Positions 5,045-6,096 of a stretch of 6,096 nt of DNA are shown in pieces. Origin of the DNA: Methylococcaceae bacterium (lineage in GTDB: Bacteria; Pseudomonadota; Gammaproteobacteria; Methylococcales; Methylomonadaceae); contig JABFST010000498.1 in the NCBI GenBank assembly GCA_013140465.1, positions 1-6,096 of the forward strand. Reading direction: 5' to 3'. Positions within the stretch are counted from its first letter, which is position 1; each line of letters opens with the position of its first letter. Below the pieces are notes generated by a model that worked only from the letters and a program-made list of their open reading frames with translations, did no database searches and was not told the DNA's origin. The position numbers were made by a program, and so were the translations under genes.

Positions 5045-5279
5045 ACACCCAAACTGTCCCAGCTTAAACGGGAAGCCCCGATCAGACAGAATACGACTTA
5101 TCAGCTTTAACGACGACGCGCTTTGAATTTCAACCCAAAGATCGCAGCATTACCATGCGCCTATCCGAACCGCTACTGGAAGCGATTAAAAATGAAGCGG
5201 GGCGATCTGGGATGCCTTATCAACGTTTTATCCGCCAAACGCTAGAACAGGCGATACAGCTTAAAGGCTAAGATGAGAG

Positions 5280-5651
5280 ATTGTTTGGAGATTTGACTGA
5301 TTGGGTCGGTCGCTGTCACATTTGGTAACGGTGCTGTCTGACTTGCAAGGGCGCGGGTTGGCTTTCCGATCACTGACCGAAGCCATAGACACCGAAAGCG
5401 CAGCGGGGCGGCTTATGGGGCATACCCTCGGCGCATTGGCTGAGTTTGAACGGGCTTTGATTGTGGAACGAACACAAGCGGGATTAAAAGCTGCCAAAAA
5501 ACGCGGTACGAAACTAGGACGCAAGCCTTCGCTTTCTGACGATCAGCGGAAACACGCGCGGGAATTGCTTGATAAGGGCGAGAGTCCGTTAGCGGTGGCT
5601 AAGTTGCTCAATGTTTGCCGTGCTACTCTATATAATAATTTGAAAAGCTAG
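5280..5651 (+). pseudogene. Serine resolvase/invertase, C-terminal fragment
   Basis: Homology starts at IVWRFD (5280), directly after the antitoxin stop, and runs to TAG 5649-5651. The first codons include TGA 5298-5300 where the family has Arg in KLDRLGRS, so the fragment is both 5' truncated and carries a stop. The rest is open: LGRSLSHLVTVLSDLQGRGL, the catalytic-domain end (FRSLTEAIDTESAAGRLMGH), the long E helix (ALAEFERALIVERTQAGLKA) and a complete C-terminal helix-turn-helix (ARELLDKGESPLAVAKLLNV, then CRATLYNNLKS). It lacks the nucleophilic Ser and cannot recombine DNA. A product starting at TTG 5301 could in principle be a DNA-binding fragment. It overlaps in content with the relic at 3479-3872, so these are two copies, not two halves of one gene. 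Confidence 0.87.
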
Positions 5652-5677
5652 AAAATAGACAATTCACAGATTATAAT
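5649..5677 (+). promoter_or_regulatory. Candidate promoter of the tRNA-like gene
   Basis: A perfect -10 TATAAT (5672-5677) is preceded after 17 bases by TAGAAA (5649-5654), four of six matches to TTGACA. Transcription would begin near 5684, six bases before the tRNA-like gene. The -35 overlaps the stop codon of the resolvase fragment. Confidence 0.6.
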
Positions 5678-5689
5678 CACAAACAAAAC

Positions 5690-5773
5690 TAAGGGGTGGT
5701 GAAATGGTAGACACAACCAGTTACGAACTGGTCGGCGAAAGTCGTGCGGGTTCAAATCCCGTCCCCCCCACCA
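5690..5773 (+). tRNA. Class II (leucine-like) tRNA with ACG anticodon, possibly defective
   Basis: The parts fit a leucine-type tRNA. T8-G9 (5697-5698), D stem GTG/CAC with a loop containing GGTAGA, anticodon stem ACCAG/CTGGT (5716-5720, 5728-5732) with loop TTACGAA, so the anticodon ACG is at 5723-5725. A four-pair variable arm CGGC-GAAA-GTCG (5733-5744), T arm GCGGG-TTCAAAT-CCCGT (5746-5762), discriminator A5770 and encoded CCA follow. The long variable arm, D loop and A73 are leucine features, but ACG would read arginine CGN codons, and bacterial tRNA-Arg has a short variable loop. The acceptor is odd: 5' TAAGGGG faces CCCCCCC (5763-5769), giving four pairs. An alternative start at 5693 gives GGGGTGG (six of seven pairs) but costs the D stem. 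A promoter precedes it and a T run follows. It could be a pseudo-tRNA or a divergent one. Confidence 0.7.
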
Positions 5774-5780
5774 GTTTTTT
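5774..5780 (+). terminator. T run after the tRNA-like gene
   Basis: GTTTTTT directly follows the CCA end, with the T arm and acceptor GC pairs just upstream. This is a common arrangement at the end of a tRNA transcript, but no separate hairpin is present. Confidence 0.35.
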
Positions 5781-5782
5781 AT

Positions 5783-5974
5783 TTATCCATCATTAAATTC
5801 AGGATGAAGCATAGATATACAAAAATGTTCACAAAAAACAATTTCTCTATTTTGTATTTCACAAGCAGCTGAATTTAAAGTTAAGTCAGGTAGTCTGTCA
5901 TAGACAGGATACCATTGAAAGTAAATTTCACTCCCATTAAAGTTGTTTTTTATTTGCGTAGGCGTAAACCGCAT
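5783..5974 (-). other. Unrecognised 63-codon open frame, doubtful gene
   Basis: From ATG 5974 the minus strand reads MRFTPTQIKNNFNGSEIYFQ, then WYPVYDRLPDLTLNSAACEI and a Cys-rich end (FCEHFCISMLHPEFNDG). I do not recognise the family. No ribosome binding site is evident, and the first residues fall in GC-rich sequence unlike the AT-rich rest, which suggests a chance start or a relic end of a longer protein. It is listed because nothing else explains 5783-5974. Confidence 0.2.
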
Positions 5975-5998
5975 ACGCGCCAACTTAAGCCCCCAACC

Positions 5999-6023
5999 CC
6001 CTGTTTACCCTTGAAAAACAGGG
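5999..6023. repeat. Perfect 8-bp inverted repeat
   Basis: CCCTGTTT (5999-6006) and AAACAGGG (6016-6023) form a hairpin with a nine-base loop, next to a C-rich run. There is no T run on either side, so it is not called a terminator. It may be part of an interspersed repeat. Confidence 0.5.
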
Positions 6024-6071
6024 AGTGGCAACCCATATTATGAAGCTTTTAACTATCAGAGAGAAAGCCCC

Positions 6072-6096
6072 ATGACGTTGCCACAGCCATTAGACA
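6072..6096 (+). CDS. Possible start of a gene running off the window
   Basis: ATG 6072 opens MTLPQPLD to the end of the window, with GAGAG (6059-6063) nine or so bases upstream as a candidate ribosome binding site. Only eight codons are visible, so neither reality nor identity can be judged. Confidence 0.25.

Larger units (their letters stand above)
4931..5085. mobile_element. 141-bp MITE-like element inserted in the CopG antitoxin gene
   Basis: The target repeat CGATCAG occurs at 4931-4937 and 5079-5085, flanking an element at 4938-5078. If one G is given to the element, the duplication is six bases. The ends are imperfect inverted repeats: GGGCTACTCACTTAAAGC-GGGAC on the left against GGGCTTCCCGTTTAAGCTGGGAC read from the right; each is quoted here only to show that GGGCT, TTAA, GC and GGGAC are shared. 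The interior is a large hairpin and encodes nothing. Exact restoration of the antitoxin frame on removal proves insertion. The parent transposase is not recognised, and it has different ends from the 111-bp element. Confidence 0.8.
4869..5271 (+). pseudogene. CopG/BrnA-type antitoxin gene split by a MITE
   Basis: The left half (ATG 4869 to 4937) encodes MKKPLPNLTTDKAAEDFIDN and ADQ. The right half (5086 to TAA 5269-5271) encodes TEYDLSALTTTRFEFQPKDR, then SITMRLSEPLLEAIKNEAGR and SGMPYQRFIRQTLEQAIQLK plus G. Removing 4938-5085 joins them in frame into an 84-residue protein with the layout of CopG-like antitoxins of BrnT-type toxins: a short N-terminal region, an (E/T)EYDLS linker, then the ribbon-helix-helix (SITMRLSEPLLEAIK, GMPYQRFIRQTLEQ). 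In its present state translation stops 19 codons into the insert (TGA after GVVG). An internal ATG at 5155 could give only a 38-residue helix piece. No toxin gene adjoins it, so it was an orphan or lost its partner before or after the insertion. Confidence 0.85.

Noticed and set aside
4961..5050. CRISPR or short repeat array
   Set aside because: Only two adjoining copies of 17 bases occur without spacers; it is a tandem duplication of a hairpin arm.
5261..5524. Minus-strand 87-codon open frame
   Set aside because: It is antisense to the resolvase C-terminal fragment.
3479..5651. One resolvase gene split by a 1.4-kb insertion
   Set aside because: Both pieces contain the VWKLDRL to FRSL segment with different changes, so they are two copies rather than two halves.
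5755..5773. tRNA 3' end as an attachment site of an integrated element
   Set aside because: No second copy of the 3' end lies in the window and no tyrosine integrase is present; the neighbouring recombinase is a truncated serine resolvase.

Overview
This window looks like a decayed, mobile, toxin-antitoxin-rich accessory region of a moderately AT-rich bacterium. A gammaproteobacterium is the best guess, because the tRNA-like gene encodes its CCA, and the SecB-like chaperone, group II maturase and Hin/Tn3-type resolvase pieces fit that group. This placement is inference; no housekeeping protein is present to anchor it.

Layout, left to right. Positions 17-497 (- strand) hold the C-terminal part of a group II intron maturase, broken by two frameshifts. 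Positions 513-1876 (- strand) hold a three-gene toxin-antitoxin-chaperone (TAC) operon: an MqsR-type toxin (1542-1876, needing a -1 shift on a six-A run), an MqsA-type antitoxin with a long C-terminal tail (967-1530), and a SecB-like chaperone (513-974). A perfect 8-bp inverted repeat sits over the operon's promoter. Positions 2035-2510 (+ strand) hold relics: a probable TPR-protein C-terminus and a decayed XRE antitoxin. Positions 2729-3395 (+) hold an intact BrnT toxin followed by an XRE antitoxin. Positions 3479-3872 hold a serine resolvase relic interrupted by a 111-bp MITE-like element. Positions 4181-4761 (+) hold an intact vapBC pair with a candidate operator. Positions 4869-5271 hold a CopG/BrnA-type antitoxin gene split by a 141-bp MITE-like element that itself carries a palindromic repeat with a tandem duplication. 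Positions 5280-5651 hold the C-terminal part of a second resolvase. Positions 5690-5773 hold a class II (long variable arm) tRNA-like gene with an ACG anticodon and a poor acceptor stem. The right edge holds only a weak ORF, a hairpin and the possible first codons of a gene.

Three TA modules appear whole or nearly whole (mqsRA-secB, brnT-xre, vapBC) and two are relics (XRE, CopG). They are interleaved with resolvase, intron and MITE debris, so the region has collected and lost mobile DNA repeatedly. The points most worth following are the TAC module whose toxin depends on a frameshift, and the leucine-tRNA-like RNA that carries an arginine-type anticodon.
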